Source: Halichondria panicea (Eukaryota; Porifera; Demospongiae; Suberitida; Halichondriidae). From it: 64,000 bases of DNA. The notes beneath the pieces are model-generated. The model did not search any database. It had not been told where the DNA came from and saw only the letters and a program-made list of their open reading frames with translations. Every line of letters starts with the position of its first letter. Positions within the stretch are counted from its first letter, which is position 1. The translations under genes were made by a program, and so were the position numbers. The stretch is taken from the NCBI RefSeq assembly GCF_963675165.1, contig NC_087377.1:1823501-1887500 (forward strand). Direction: 5' to 3'. This document shows positions 24,085-35,939 of this stretch, piece by piece.

Positions 24085-24419
24085 GGTAGAATGTCAAATG
24101 TTGAAAGGTCATAATTAGTGAAAGGTCAGACCTCCAATAGTACTGCCACATGTCCATCCATACATGCATGGATAAACAATTACACCATACTGTAGTTTAA
24201 AATACAATGACAAATGAAACCTCTCAGCCCATGCCAACTCAGCTAGCATATGGTTGCTCAATATTGACCTCCCTCCACCAAAGGTCTAATACATTGCTAC
24301 AAGTCATCAACCATCTTTACCTGCACTTCCAGAGTTGAGCCAGCCTCCAGCTCATCAGTGTATGCATGGACTAACACACTAGAGCAATATCAGCAATCCC
24401 ATCAAACTGCAGTCTGAAG

Positions 24420-24615
24420 GTGTACTCCATGCAGTGTATAGTTGCCCTCATGCAGGGGTAGGCTGTAGAGTGGTCCCAGCTGGCAGTCCATCCACCAATA
24501 TCACATTGATACTGCCCTTGTCATGAGTACACCAGTACAGCCTCTGGACCATAGATGAGAGGAGGGAAGTTAGCTGTATAGGTAAAGTTGACATGCAGTT
24601 AGCAATTGCAATAAG
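24420..24615 (-). pseudogene. Ig/cadherin-like extracellular fragment, copy B
   Basis: The minus-strand counterpart of 5089-5300. It retains GNYT, LPAG-like and PPLIYGPE-like stretches but has lost about 20 bp around TTGTCATGAGT and gained two CATG insertions (24449-24452, 24592-24595). It is not open throughout. Confidence 0.5.
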
Positions 24616-24789
24616 TATATACCCAAGTGGACTAAGTGGTGGTATTAGAGGGCAGTACCTTGACCTTGTATAAGCCCTTATACCTGCACATACTCTTTCC
24701 TCAGATCAGGACATGAATTCTTGTGTACCATTGGGTACATTGCTAAACCTCACATGAACAATCTCCTACAACTGAGATAAGCTAATTGC

Positions 24790-25640
24790 AAACCACATTA
24801 GTTATTATACACGTACTTGTATTATAGCCGACAATAACACACATAATTATACGTATCTTCACAGCCCAACACTGCGTATACACTCTACGTATATGGAACA
24901 GATAACGAACATGCAAGCCTCTTATCAAACTTTATATTTCTCACAAGTTATGATGCAGGATGATGCTGCCCACCCGGGGTACCTGTGTAGGGCTGAGGAA
25001 TTGATGGACACAATAAAGACAATAGACTACCATCATGCACGCAGGTACACTACCACCCACTCCACTCATCACACACCACCCACTACATTAGTAATGTATG
25101 AGTACGCAATGGGGGACCATACATTACAACAAAGGAAGCTAGAGAGCTAGTCCATAGATAAAGTATCTGGGTCCACTCAATAAGACCTGACACTACTCAC
25201 CCTAGCATTGTCCAGGCAGCTCCCTCTGCAGACTAGCCACCATATCCACCAACATTAATCAGGACTGCAATGCATGATCCTCCATCGTTCGCGCTCTAGC
25301 CTCGAGACCAGCCGTTTGTTATAAGGAAAGGTTGATCTCGAGGCTACTTGCGCTCATGCCTGCCTTCTCTGATCGAGGCTATGTGGTTAACAAGAAGCTG
25401 CAACTGAAGTGATCCCGTACCCAACAACAATGGTAAAGGGTCACTAAACTAGAAAGCTGAAATGAAATTTTGCCAAAAAGTATAAAAATAGAAGGTGATG
25501 GTATATATACATGTATACACACACACACAGGACACAGAGCATTATAATAGTCAGTACTTATAGTCAACACAGAGTCAGTTCTTTACTTGACATTCTTGCA
25601 TGCTTCTTTACTTGACATCTTTATTCGTCCCTTTCAAGTA
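24790..25640. repeat. Duplicated segment matching 5390-6180
   Basis: Collinear with 5390-6180. Differences include GGCAG gained near 25206 and AATT lost near 25500. It includes the coiled-coil exon copy at 25197-25250 (minus strand). Confidence 0.65.
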
Positions 25641-25903
25641 GCTCCAGTATCTGTATGAAAGCATGAGCACAGCACAATAAACTAGAGCCTTATAAGCAAA
25701 ACATTGCAATAAAACACTGTGTGCAATGAAAATAGGGATCAGATTTATGAATATTCCAGTAATAATCTGTTTAAAAACATGAGTGCATGATTTAGGAGCC
25801 CTCAGGGCTAGTAGAACCCTCAAGTACTTAGAATGCTGTATACTATTATGGCATGGCACAACTGCATGACGAGCAAGGTCACAAAGTTAATAAGGTAACT
25901 CAC

Positions 25904-26242
25904 GTGTATCCTTGACACAGGCCTTGTGAATGCTGCGAACTGCCTCTCCGTCCTCAATCTCTGAGGCAATTTCCACTAATCGACCGTAAGTAGCTGTTGA
26001 ATTCAATGGATTGAATTGGAGAATATTTTTACTCTTCCACTTCTTTAGAGCAGCGAGGAATTTCCCTGGAATACCAACAAATGTGTGATCGATAGCACCA
26101 ATCTCAGCATCACTGAGGCCCAGCCTGTGCTTGTATCTGTCATAGCCAGCAATCTCGGTAGACAACTGGAGAAGAGCATCATCCCAGCACTCACTACTCA
26201 ACCGAGGGGCAGTCGCTGTCACTATCGTCTTATGTGGTTGAA
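25904..26242 (-). CDS. Death-domain exon, copy 4
   Basis: Open internal exon on the minus strand. The acceptor TGTACAG precedes TTCAACC at 26242 and the donor ACACGTGAGT is at 25904. It reads LLQLSTEIAGYDRYKHRLGL, IDHTFVGIPGKFLAALKKWK and RLVEIASEIEDGEAV. The first helix is changed (PRLSSECWDD for AQLSQECSDE). It is a complete death-domain core. The repetition of the same exon four times in 25 kb suggests a young gene family. Confidence 0.7.
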
Positions 26243-26814
26243 CTGTACAGATCAAAATACATTACATTATTTCCAATGACATGCAACGGCACGTAGTGGC
26301 AATACTCTGAAATGTACACCAAATACTTTATCACTGTCACATGAGACCCCATACACAATACAACTGTCAAGGCTATAATTGAACATTGCTTCAATTTAGA
26401 TTGCTATACTTGTACAATAATGATGTCGTGAATAATTATAGTGATCACATTAATTCCCAAGTTGTTCCCTTAATTAGCTTATTACCAATGCATATGATTT
26501 AATTAGATCTCACTTTTCATTGGCTAACTAGAGCTATGTGTACAGAGGACTTCTGCCAACCAACCTGAAATCCTCTGTACATGTATATGTAGAGAAGTAC
26601 ATTTGTATCCTCAAGCAAACTATAGTTTGGGCAGAATATTGGCAGTACATGGAATGCTGTGGTGAACCCATACAAATGTTATTATTGCTTTCACTTCATT
26701 TGAAATGCAAACCTTAATTATTAAAGTCACCACTAGCTATTTGGATTGTCCTAATACAAATCTATTTTGTAGCTCTTTATCAAAATATGTGTTTAAATTA
26801 GCGATAAGTCAACC

Positions 26815-28591
26815 ACTAGCTACAGTGCACACAGTGGGACCACACTATAGGCTCTGTACACTAGCTACAGTGCACACAGTGGGACCACACTATAGGCTCT
26901 GTACACTTTAGCTACAGTGTACACAGTGGGACCACACTATAGGCTCTGTACACTAGCTACAGTGCACACAGTGAGACCACACTATAGGCTCTGTACACTA
27001 GTCTACAGTGCACACAGTGGGACCACACTATAGGCTCTGTACACCAGCTACAGTGCAACCACACTATAGGCTCTGTACACTAGCTACAGTGTACACAGTG
27101 GGACCACACTATAGGCTCTGTACACTAGCTACAGTGCACACAGTGGGACCACACTATAGGCTCTGCATGTACACTAGCTACAGTGCACACAGTGGGACCA
27201 CACTATAGGCTCTATACACTAGCTACAGTGCACTAGCTACAGTGCACACAGTGGGACCACACTATAGGCTCTGTACACTAGCTACAGTGCACACAGTGGG
27301 ACCACACTATAGGCTCTGTACACCAGCTACAGTGCACACAGTGGGACCACACTATAGGCTCTGTACACCAGCTACAGTGCACACAGTGGGACCACACTAT
27401 AGGCTCTGTACACTAGCTACAGTGCACACAGTGGGACCACACTATAGGCTCTGTACACTAGCTACAGTGCACACAGTGGGACCACACTATAGGCTCTGTA
27501 CACTAGCTACAGTGCATACAGTGGGACCACACTATAGGCTCTGTACACTAGCTACAGTGCACACAGTGGGACCACACTACTATAGGCTCTGTACACCAGC
27601 TACAGTGCACACAGTGAGACCACACTATAGGCTCTGTACACCAGCTACAGTGCACACAGTGGGACCACACTATAGGCTCCGTACACCAGCTACAGTGCAC
27701 ACAGTGGGACCACACTATAGGCTCTGTACACCAGCTACAGTGCACACAGTGGGACCACACTATAGGCTCTGTACACTAGCTACAGTGCACACAGTGGGAC
27801 CACACTATAGGCTCTATACACCAGCTACAGTGCACACAGTGGGACCACACTATAGGCTCTGTACACTAGCTACAGTGCACACAGTGGGACCACACTATAG
27901 GCTCTGTACACTAGCTACAGTACACAGTGGGACCACACTATAGGCTCTGTACACCAGCTACAGTGCACACAGTGGGTCCACACTATAGGCTCTGTACACT
28001 AGCTACAGTGCACACAGTGGGACCACACTATAGGCTCTGTACACTAGCTACAGTGCACACAGTGGGACCACACTATAGGCTATGTACACTAGCTACAGTG
28101 CACACAGTGCATGGGACCACACTATAGGCTCTGTACACCAGCTACAGTGCACACAGTGGGACCACACTATAGGCTCTGTACACTAGCTACAGTGCACACA
28201 GTGGGACCACACTATAGGCTCTATACACCAGCTACAGTGCACACAGTGGGACCACACTATAGGCTCTGTACACTAGCTACAGTGCACACAGTGGGACCAC
28301 ACTATAGGCTCTGTACACTAGCTACAGTGCACACAGTGGGACCACACTATAGGCTCTGTACACCAGCTACAGTGCACACAGTGGGACCACACTATAGGCT
28401 CTGTACACCAGCTACAGTGCACACAGTGGGACCACACTATAGGCTCTGTACACCAGCTACAGTGCACACAGTGGGACCACACTATAGGCTCTGTACACCA
28501 GCTACAGTGCACACAGTGGGACCACACTATAGGCTCTGTACACCAGCTACAGTGCACACAGTGGGACCACACTATAGGCTCTGTACACTAG
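26815..28591. repeat. 45-bp minisatellite, about 39 copies
   Basis: Unit CTAGCTACAGTGCACACAGT, then GGGACCACACTATAGGCTCT, then GTACA. Because 45 is divisible by 3, both strands stay open over long runs (a VGPHYRLCTLATVHT 15-residue repeat on plus). These frames are by-products of the array. Two variants, TACACTAGC and TACACCAGC, are grouped in blocks, which is a sign of local copy spreading. CATG insertions are at 27166 and 28110, and CTA is gained near 27580. Confidence 0.97.
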
Positions 28592-28619
28592 TCTACACAC
28601 TGCATGTCAATTAGAGTAG

Positions 28620-29950
28620 CATTTCTGCAAACAAGGAGAAAATGGTTTTTAGTGGAACAGCTGTCTACCCCTGGGCCCATACACGCAGACATTCTACTTT
28701 CAAAGGACTATAGAATATTTGCATATACACAAATTGGAATTCCATGTAGTGGGACAAGACAACAGTCTGGCTACCGATCAAAATTATCTCCGTAAAAATA
28801 CAATTATTGGGGTCACAGATGTCACAGCTGAGTGGAGAGTGGAGTGGGAGGGCTAGCTGAATGAATATGAGGGATGATGGGATCATTGTGACAGGGCAAT
28901 GGACCGCTACTAAACCCTAGTTATCAGTCAACAGCTGGAGCTTTATTTCCTACAATGCATAGCGGGAAATTTTTGCGGGTGCAATTTGGCTCCAGAACCC
29001 TCAGTAGAATTTTCGTGGGTTCTAATATTCGCGGTTCAATGCCAGGAAACCACACCCACCAATAGCTTTGCATGTGAAATACCGGTGCATGGGAGTTTAT
29101 CCCAGTTTTAAATGCTCTGCCCTCGAAAAACGACGAAAATTTCCCGCTATACGGTACTTGTTATCAATACCCCATTTTTAATAATACATGTGCAATGTAT
29201 GCTAGCTGTGACAGGGCAATGGACCGCTACTAAACCCCAGTGATCAGTCAACAGCTGGAGCTTAATTAATAATAATTATTATAATGAAGTTGATTGTTTC
29301 CCAGATGCTTGTTATCAATAATTATCCTGTCTTTGCTATATACAAAAGTACAGCTAGCATACATGTACATGTACATGTAGGTCCTAGGTGTGTTTTTTTA
29401 CGTCAAAATCAGTACAGCTTAATTGCTTTTTTAGTATTTATTTGTATGCTAGCTGTACGTTTGGATCGACGTCAAATGATATTTCGGTCTCCCTTATTCC
29501 ATTAAATAACGTGTGAAAAATTGATTAACTATTATAGTGTGGGAAGTAGGGAGGAGGCACAGTGTACTATAATAATGCTTTTCTAACTCCCTAAAAATGC
29601 TATTCACAAATTTTGAGACAGTTTGCTCAATATAATCTCAAAAGCCCAATGCTATGTCAACAGTTTATAACAAGAGAGCACAGTTAGCATACAAACAGCG
29701 TCAAATACAACAAATACAAGTTTTGCTGTTTTGGATGCTTCCATTAGAGGGAGTGTTAGCAAACGTGCTGTACAAAGTTCATTCTAATCTTCACTGTCAG
29801 CTTTGAATCTGAGGCCTCAATTCACTTATTAGTTCTACTGCACGCTATAGCTGTACCTTAATTTGTAATTATTTCCCCCCACACACACACAGCACACCCA
29901 CACACACACCCACACACACATACACACACCCCACACACACACACCCCACA
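28620..29950. other. MITE-like unit and a local duplication, no supported gene
   Basis: The part at 28951-29156 is a MITE-like unit with a degenerate left end and CCCGCTATACGGTA at the right. The sentence GACAGGGCAATGGACCGCTA flanks it on both sides (28892 and 29210, about 55 bp each). CA-rich runs are at 29877-29948. Confidence 0.6.
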
Positions 29951-29960
29951 CAGCCTGTAC

Positions 29961-31980
29961 CTTTGGGTCAACGTTAATAATCTTTCTGTCTCGTTTATTC
30001 TTAAACAGCAGACCTGAGGCATTGTCTGTAATCACCTGTGTGTGCGTGCGTGGGGGGTGTGTGTGTGTGCGTGTTATATCAAACAAATACAAACAAAGTG
30101 TCCGTGTACAATAATCATGTCAACTAATTATGTACGACGAGACCAAAGGGAGCAACTGTATAATTGAGTAGTGCTATGGCGCCCTACAGACTAGGAGGGC
30201 ACTCACTAGTGTAGTGTTCCAAACACACGTTATAGGCTATCAAACTTTGCTGTGAAAATAAATTATGTTCTGAAAAAACACACACTTTAATTACCGTATA
30301 GCACGAAATTTTCGAGGGGCTTAATTTTCGCGGATTTCGTGGGTTAGAATTCTACACGAAAATTAAGTCCTCAAAAAGTGTTCTTTAATTAGAATTACCT
30401 GCTATCATGCAAAGATTTAAAGGCGTGGCTTCCGGTAAGCAGCTATTCCGCGAACATTGTGCAACGAAATGGTTTTTAGAGGCTAATCCACGAAATATAA
30501 GTGCCTCGAAAATTTCGCGCTATACGGTATTATAGCCCCACGCTTTCTTTTATAATTTGTGCTCGTTGATCTAAGTTATAGTTAGAACATGGGCATGAGG
30601 TATCTATGTGTTATAGTGTCCCAAAGCTCGAGGGCTTCTATTTAAACCTATTGGCTACTAGAAATGCACTAGCTTAGCAACAGTCAACCTATATAAACAG
30701 CCAACCTAGCAACTGCATCATTATTCTTTTGAAAACTAATATCTAAAGTTGACATCTCTGTGTCTCTACTAAATCTGTGGTCTCTATTCAAGTCAACCCT
30801 GTTCCTCCACCTCAGTTTGATGGACAAAATTATAGTCCTAGCTCCACCCACAAAACGAAAACATCCAGCTCCTCCCCCAGTTTTGCAGCAAACAAGCCCA
30901 GCACACTTCCCAAGAAACGAGCGACTCGTACTACTCTCACAAAGCGAAAGGAAGACACCTATAAGCTATAATTTGCAGCAAACAAGCCCAGCAAACGAGC
31001 GGCTCCTACTCTTGAACAAAGCGAAAGGAACTTTAGGAGAAGAAGCCAAACCTAGAATCTCAGCACTTCCATACATCCAGCTCCTCCCCCATGCAGCCTT
31101 GCAGCAAAAAAGCACAGCACACTGCCCAAAAAACGAGCGTCTCCTACTGCTTTCGAACAAAGCCAAAAAAAGAAACTAGAGCTTCTCTCTTTCATTCTAG
31201 TTCTGTTATTATAATTACTAGACAAAGCATCTACATGTAGCTACAATAATTTTTACATGTGTATCTTCTTGTAAATCACAATACAATACAATGTTGTAGT
31301 TTGTAGCCCAGAGCAATCTATAGTACTGGTACTATAGCTCATAGTTCCCTGCTAAATACACTCAAATGGAATCTAAGGACACCATAATATTATTGTAGCA
31401 CTACCAAACAGCTACTAATAAAATAATTAGCTTTTTGAAATTGGACGTTCCCAACACAAGTTATAGCCCTTCAAAGAAAAACTACGAAAACATGACGACA
31501 TGTAATTAATACATATTTTGGCAACCACCTCTTATATATTATACCCACGTATTTCATATTTCTCACACGTACCTGATAATTAGGAGTGGAGTTGGACGAG
31601 GAGAAGTTAGTGTCCCAGTTATAGAAGCTCAAGTCACTGTGTCTAGGGAGCAGCTTCTTCCGTGACGAGAATATGGGATCAAAATCATCCACCTACAATT
31701 ATCATGTACATGTATAATACCACATAGAAAGTTTTCGTATCAAACGAAAATTAAAACGACGGAATTATTCTACTGCAAGAGATTCAATGCGTCACTATCC
31801 TAAGCTGTTGAGCTGTACTTAAAATACTAAATTGGTAGTTACGAAAATTACCCGCTATACGGCAGTTAGATCATTGGGGTGAGGTATACTTTTATGTTAT
31901 AAATACATGTTAGGATCAACCACCTTTATTACTGGTAGTACCTTGAGTCGATGTGCGTAGTCAATGTATCCTGATATCTC
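29961..31980 (-). CDS. CFAP299: CFAP299-like cilia gene, three internal exons
   Basis: Exons on the minus strand, all phase 0 with GT-AG borders. 31942-31980 gives EISGYIDYAHRLK. 31573-31692 gives VDDFDPIFSSRKKLLPRHSD and LSFYNWDTNFSSSNSTPNYQ. 29961-30035 gives VITDNASGLLFKNKRDRKII. This is the conserved core of CFAP299 (C4orf22, DUF4464), a cilia and flagella associated protein. All three exons are open with intact splice sites. The N-terminal exons and the last exon were not found by eye. The intron between the last two exons holds a MITE and an open frame on the other strand. Confidence 0.7.
30292..30529. mobile_element. MITE with TACCGTATAGC ends, inverted copy
   Basis: Same family as 10784-11012 but in the opposite orientation: the GGGGCTTAATTTTCG half comes first here and second there. 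TIRs are near-perfect and flanked by TA. It lies in a CFAP299 intron. Confidence 0.8.
30760..31179 (+). CDS. Open frame of 139 codons with internal repeats, doubtful
   Basis: The frame contains three imperfect copies of a block translating as LQQTSPAHFPRNERL / LQQTSPANERLLLLNKAK / LQQKSTAHCPKNERLLLLSN. The overlapping frame +1 is also open for 64 codons and is basic (PSTLPKKRATRTTLTKRK). It lies inside an intron of the CFAP299-like gene on the opposite strand. The repeats keep the frame open, so it may be chance. I cannot assign a function. Confidence 0.25.
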   Translation: MSLLNLWSLFKSTLFLHLSLMDKIIVLAPPTKRKHPAPPPVLQQTSPAHFPRNERLVLLSQSERKTPISYNLQQTSPANERLLLLNKAKGTLGEEAKPRISALPYIQLLPHAALQQKSTAHCPKNERLLLLSNKAKKRN

Positions 31981-32070
31981 CTATACTTATTGATTGAATG
32001 GCAGGGAATACTCAGACCATCGAAAGAATTGCAAGTTGATATAAATAATTATGCTATTATTATATACTTG

Positions 32071-32378
32071 CGATGAGCTCCTCAATCAGAAAGTTTCAGT
32101 TCCGCTTCTTTGTAGGACACATAGATGACGATACAGCGCTAATTGAAGCGAAGCTATCAAAGGACCGATTGGTGAGTAACTTAGCATCCGATGACTTGAT
32201 AAAGTATAAATGTAATAATTAGATTTGTTGAATGTACACAAATTAAAGATGTCAACCGCGAGATGCTGTAGATGTAGAACTGGCACCTGTCAGTCGTGTG
32301 TGTGCCAGAAGAAAGGCAGCCCCTGCTCATACTGCCCCCTGCACATACTGCCCCCCAGGGTCTTCGTGCAGAAACAAG
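32071..32378 (+). pseudogene. Cys-rich module exon with upstream short exon
   Basis: A first open piece starts at ATG 32071, MSSSIRKFQFRFFVGHIDDD, and ends at a GTGAGT donor (32173). A second starts at ATG 32249, MSTARCCRCRTGTCQSCVCQ, and reaches AACAAG|GTTAGT at 32378. The second half of the Cys module has an internal duplication (CCTGCTCATACTGCCC then CCTGCACATACTGCC), which shifts the frame so that CRNK is out of phase. It belongs to the Cys-rich plus RRM family. Confidence 0.5.
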
Positions 32379-32389
32379 GTTAGTCCCTA

Positions 32390-34560
32390 TATAGTAGATC
32401 TATTCTAGTGGGTGGGGGGAAGCAGTTAATTGTCTCCACCCTCGACCTCACTTCCGCGATCACTTTAAATCAACTAACGTAAATGTTGATTATCTTTTTA
32501 ACATTAGTATAATTATGTATTAGAAAATGGAAATAGCGAAAAAATAATTGAAATAATTATCAAAAACGGTACCTTTATAATTATTATCACCGTGTTATCT
32601 TATTCTATTGTTTTGGAACTTCTCCAACTTGTACTTATTGTGTTTCATTTTGGCTAGTTGAGTTTACCATTGTTTATTCCATTCCTAAAAGGCATTAACA
32701 AAATTGAACAATAGTTATGTACTGGGACCCCATGATGGAAATGCTGTGCTTGCAAGAGATATGAAGGTACGTTGGGGTAGAATGGCAACTGCTTATATAG
32801 AAAACGGGATTGCCGTTTCTCGTTTCATGCCTTTTTTACGTACTTAACCACCTTTGCAGCAAACCACAATGAAGCCCTGAAAACAATGGGAGAAGAGGAA
32901 TTCAAGAGGGGCTCGGCACTGACTAGGTAGCCCTATAGTAAAATACTAGTATAACCTGTTTGGTTGTCTGGTTTGATGTCTGACAACTGCTCTACTGTTT
33001 GGTGGCTTCGCGTTGTGCTGAAGTTGTTTGACTAGTGAGTAGTTTGTTCATAGTGGAAAGTATGCCATTCCTTGAAGAGAAACATGTGCAACTTTTGAGA
33101 TCTAGCGGCCTTGTTGGAAAAGTGCGGCTTTCCACTGATATGTCTCAAGATGACTATAATTATGGCCGCAGTGTCATCACATCCAAGGGTAGGTGGGTAT
33201 GCAGAAGCAAAGGAAACACAACATTTTTTGTAAGACAGAGTCTTGATACCTAAATCAGACGCGGGAGCAGAGATATAGAGCAATCGCCTAAGGTACATAA
33301 ATACTTCCTAAGATGAAGACTTATACTGACTGAACTACTTCTATATGCAGACGAGTGCACGAGTTGCACAGATATACAAGGAGTTGCTGTAATTTTCTTA
33401 CACTTTGTGGTGTAGTTCAAAAAAGTTCGAAATAATTATGGAAAAAGACGAAGTTACAGTAGAAATCTAAAAGTTGAACATTATAAATTATAAATGTCAG
33501 GCCATATTAGGATGCCAAGTTGTATTACCATCACTAGGCACTTGTGAAAAGAAAATTAAAGAAACTGCATGCTATGCAGGTCATCAAGAGATTGTGACTT
33601 ACTTGAGGAGGTTTGATGTAGCACTGGTAAGTGAGGTCGTTATAATTATTTGTATATTAATAATTGGTATTGGTAGACATATAGCGAAAAAATGTTTAGA
33701 GATAAATTGCAAATTTGCTATACCATAAATGTTATAATTATTATTATAATAATAAGATCAGGGAGAGCAAGGGTGATGCTGCCAAACTCAGATATTAATT
33801 TTGAAAAGAGTAAATTATACTGTCAGAAATGTGCTTGCTTGCATATAGCACAGCGGGCAGTGAAGAAATATTTCTTTTTACAAGAATAAAGATCTATTAA
33901 TTATAAATTATCACTCTACTCAAGAGGTGAAGTATTTACCCTAGTTCATTATGATGCCAAATTTAAAAGCTCTTTACTGTGTACACTTTATACTATAGAC
34001 AGTTTAAAAGAGACGCGTTCACAGGGTGGAAGAATTTATGCAGGCAAGTAACTCAGAGGCTGCAACTTACAGAGCTCTTGTGAAACTAATCCAGATTATA
34101 AAAAACAATTATTGTACTATAATTATAATTATACATTCAATCGTATGCTCGAATTTCGATTGATATACGAACGAGTAAATATGACATTGCTAGTAAAGTG
34201 TTCAAACAGTGCCAAGAGAATGGTAACATAAATTAAGACGATCCTTTCCTTAAATTCCACTTGAGTGATGGCAATCTTCACTGATTCTCTCAACAACCAA
34301 TCTTCTGATTCAAGTTAATAACAACTCCAAAAACTAGTAAATGCAGTTAAAATGAGAACAGCTTTATTATACAACGATAAACACAAAAATGTTCCAGTTT
34401 AAAATGGTTGGCTCCAGCCATGGGTTGTAGTCAGGCACGATTTGAGATATAAAATGAGGACTGTAAAAGAAATCGTGGCAGTGGGAAGTGGCCTTCAAGA
34501 AGGGCTGAAAGCAGTGGGCAGCGGAACTCAAGAAGGCGGTTCTTGTGTCAGCCTATAGGC
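32390..34560. other. Possible stray exons, nothing assigned
   Basis: Exon-like stretches are seen at 32693-32767 (YVLGPHDGNAVLARDMK, donor GTACG) and 32863-32928 (NEALKTMGEEEFKRGSALTR). Another is at 33560-33627 (ETACYAGHQEIVTYLRR, ankyrin-like). Their frames do not join. The block at 34310-34400 recurs at 36000-36090. Confidence 0.3.
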
Positions 34561-34579
34561 ATGGTGATTGGTTTAGTAG

Positions 34580-35935
34580 TACACGTCTATTATCGTTACG
34601 TGCAGACATTGAATATGAGTAAACGAGCTGGAGAGTGCGACTATTAGCGACATTCGATTATACGTGTCTAAATAATGCAAACATTCATTTACGTGGTATA
34701 TTCGTTTTGTGAGATCTTCACCAAAAAGATGGTTGTTGCGGTGCTCCAGTGCTCAGAGCGCCGCCAACCCAACAGCAAACTATATTTATGCAGGCAACAG
34801 GAAGTGTCAGCGTAAGTATATAAGATATAAACATAAACTGTCACGTCTATAGCCAGGATTGTACTACATGTATGTACAAAATAATATACAAATGTACGGC
34901 TATAATTTTAGTCTATATAATTATAATTATTATGGTCAAACCTGCTAAACCCACATCATTGACACCTCAGATCTACTTGTGGATAGCACTGATTCTGGTA
35001 GACTAGAAGAATCACGAGTACAGTTGGATGAGCTTCTGGTGGAGGATAAACTCACTGGAGTACCCCTACTAGTGTTTGCAAATAAACAAGACCTAGGGAT
35101 GGCTTTAAAAGCTGATGATGTAAGTGTACTATTCCGTTTATTCTAGCTGAGAGTAGACCTTAGTTACATGACTGATGTACCTACAAGAATTGTGTGATCA
35201 TCATTGCATGTAATTCATTCCCCACAGATCAGCAACGATATGAAGCTAACTGAGCTGACTGACAGACAATGGCAGATACAACCATGCTCGGCCAAAACTG
35301 AAGAAGGGATTGCGGTGAGTAGGACACTTAGCCCTAGCTATCAGCGAGAATATTAGAATATTGTACCATTGAGTCTGGTTTTGGGTACCATAGAGCTGTG
35401 CCTATTGGAATTATTATACGTACTAGGTAATTGTACATGCTTTGATGTTTACTCACTGTAAAGGGTAGATGGTAAAAAGTGAGTAGTTGCTAATTTAAGT
35501 ATAATACCAGACTTAGACCAACTGCAGTACTTACAGCATGCATTTGAGAGCAGTATACATACATATACAATGTGCCATGAATAACTTTGATCTCAACATG
35601 CATGATGGGATAGACTGGGTACTCAAGAGTGTAAAGGCATCGTCTAAAAACTAATCTGCTTCCAATCATAGGCATACCCACTGAACACTTGACTTACATG
35701 TACATCATAAGTTATGTAACCTCGATAAAAATCCATGAGTTTGAGTTCTCAACTGCGCTTCAGTGTTTGCCAATCTCTACACTAACACGTTACAATGTAC
35801 AGATCCTGCCTTCTACTAGCCGTACATAATTAAGATGCATGTCTGAATCTAGTCTCATGACACACAGCAGAAAGGTTGCAAAGAATAGCAAGAATCAAAA
35901 TCACTTTGTAACTTATGTTTACTGAAGTAATACAT
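34580..35935. repeat. Dispersed segment, partner 52830-53370
   Basis: The flanks 34580-34852 and 35706-35935 match 52830-53110 and 53120-53370. They include a zinc-ribbon-like exon (34713-34812). The middle, about 34853-35706, is absent from the partner and contains ARL3-like exons. The last 37 bp are inverted relative to the partner. Confidence 0.65.
34971..35654 (+). pseudogene. ARL3: ARL3-like small GTPase, 3' exons only
   Basis: Exon 34971-35119 gives LLVDSTDSGRLEESRVQLDE and then GVPLLVFANKQDLGMALKAD. This includes the guanine-specifying NKQD motif (G4). Exon 35228-35314 gives LTDRQWQIQPCSAKTEEGIA with SAK (G5). A terminal piece near 35604-35654 gives DGIDWVLKSVKASSKN and a stop, but no clear AG acceptor precedes it. 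The order and spacing match ARF-like protein 3, which releases lipidated cilia cargo from UNC119/PDE6D. The P-loop, switch I and switch II exons are missing upstream, so it cannot bind nucleotide normally. It is a 3' gene fragment with introns, not a retrocopy. Confidence 0.7.
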
Positions 35936-35939
35936 TGTA

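Noticed and set aside
26815..28591. CRISPR-like regular repeats
   Set aside because: Units follow each other without unique spacers, and the sequence is clearly eukaryotic.
26705..28614. Long open frames with a 15-residue repeat (VGPHYRLCTLATVHT and the reverse-strand MWSHCVHCSWCTEPI)
   Set aside because: They come from a 45-bp tandem array whose unit is a multiple of three, so both strands stay open without selection; there is no splice or start context.
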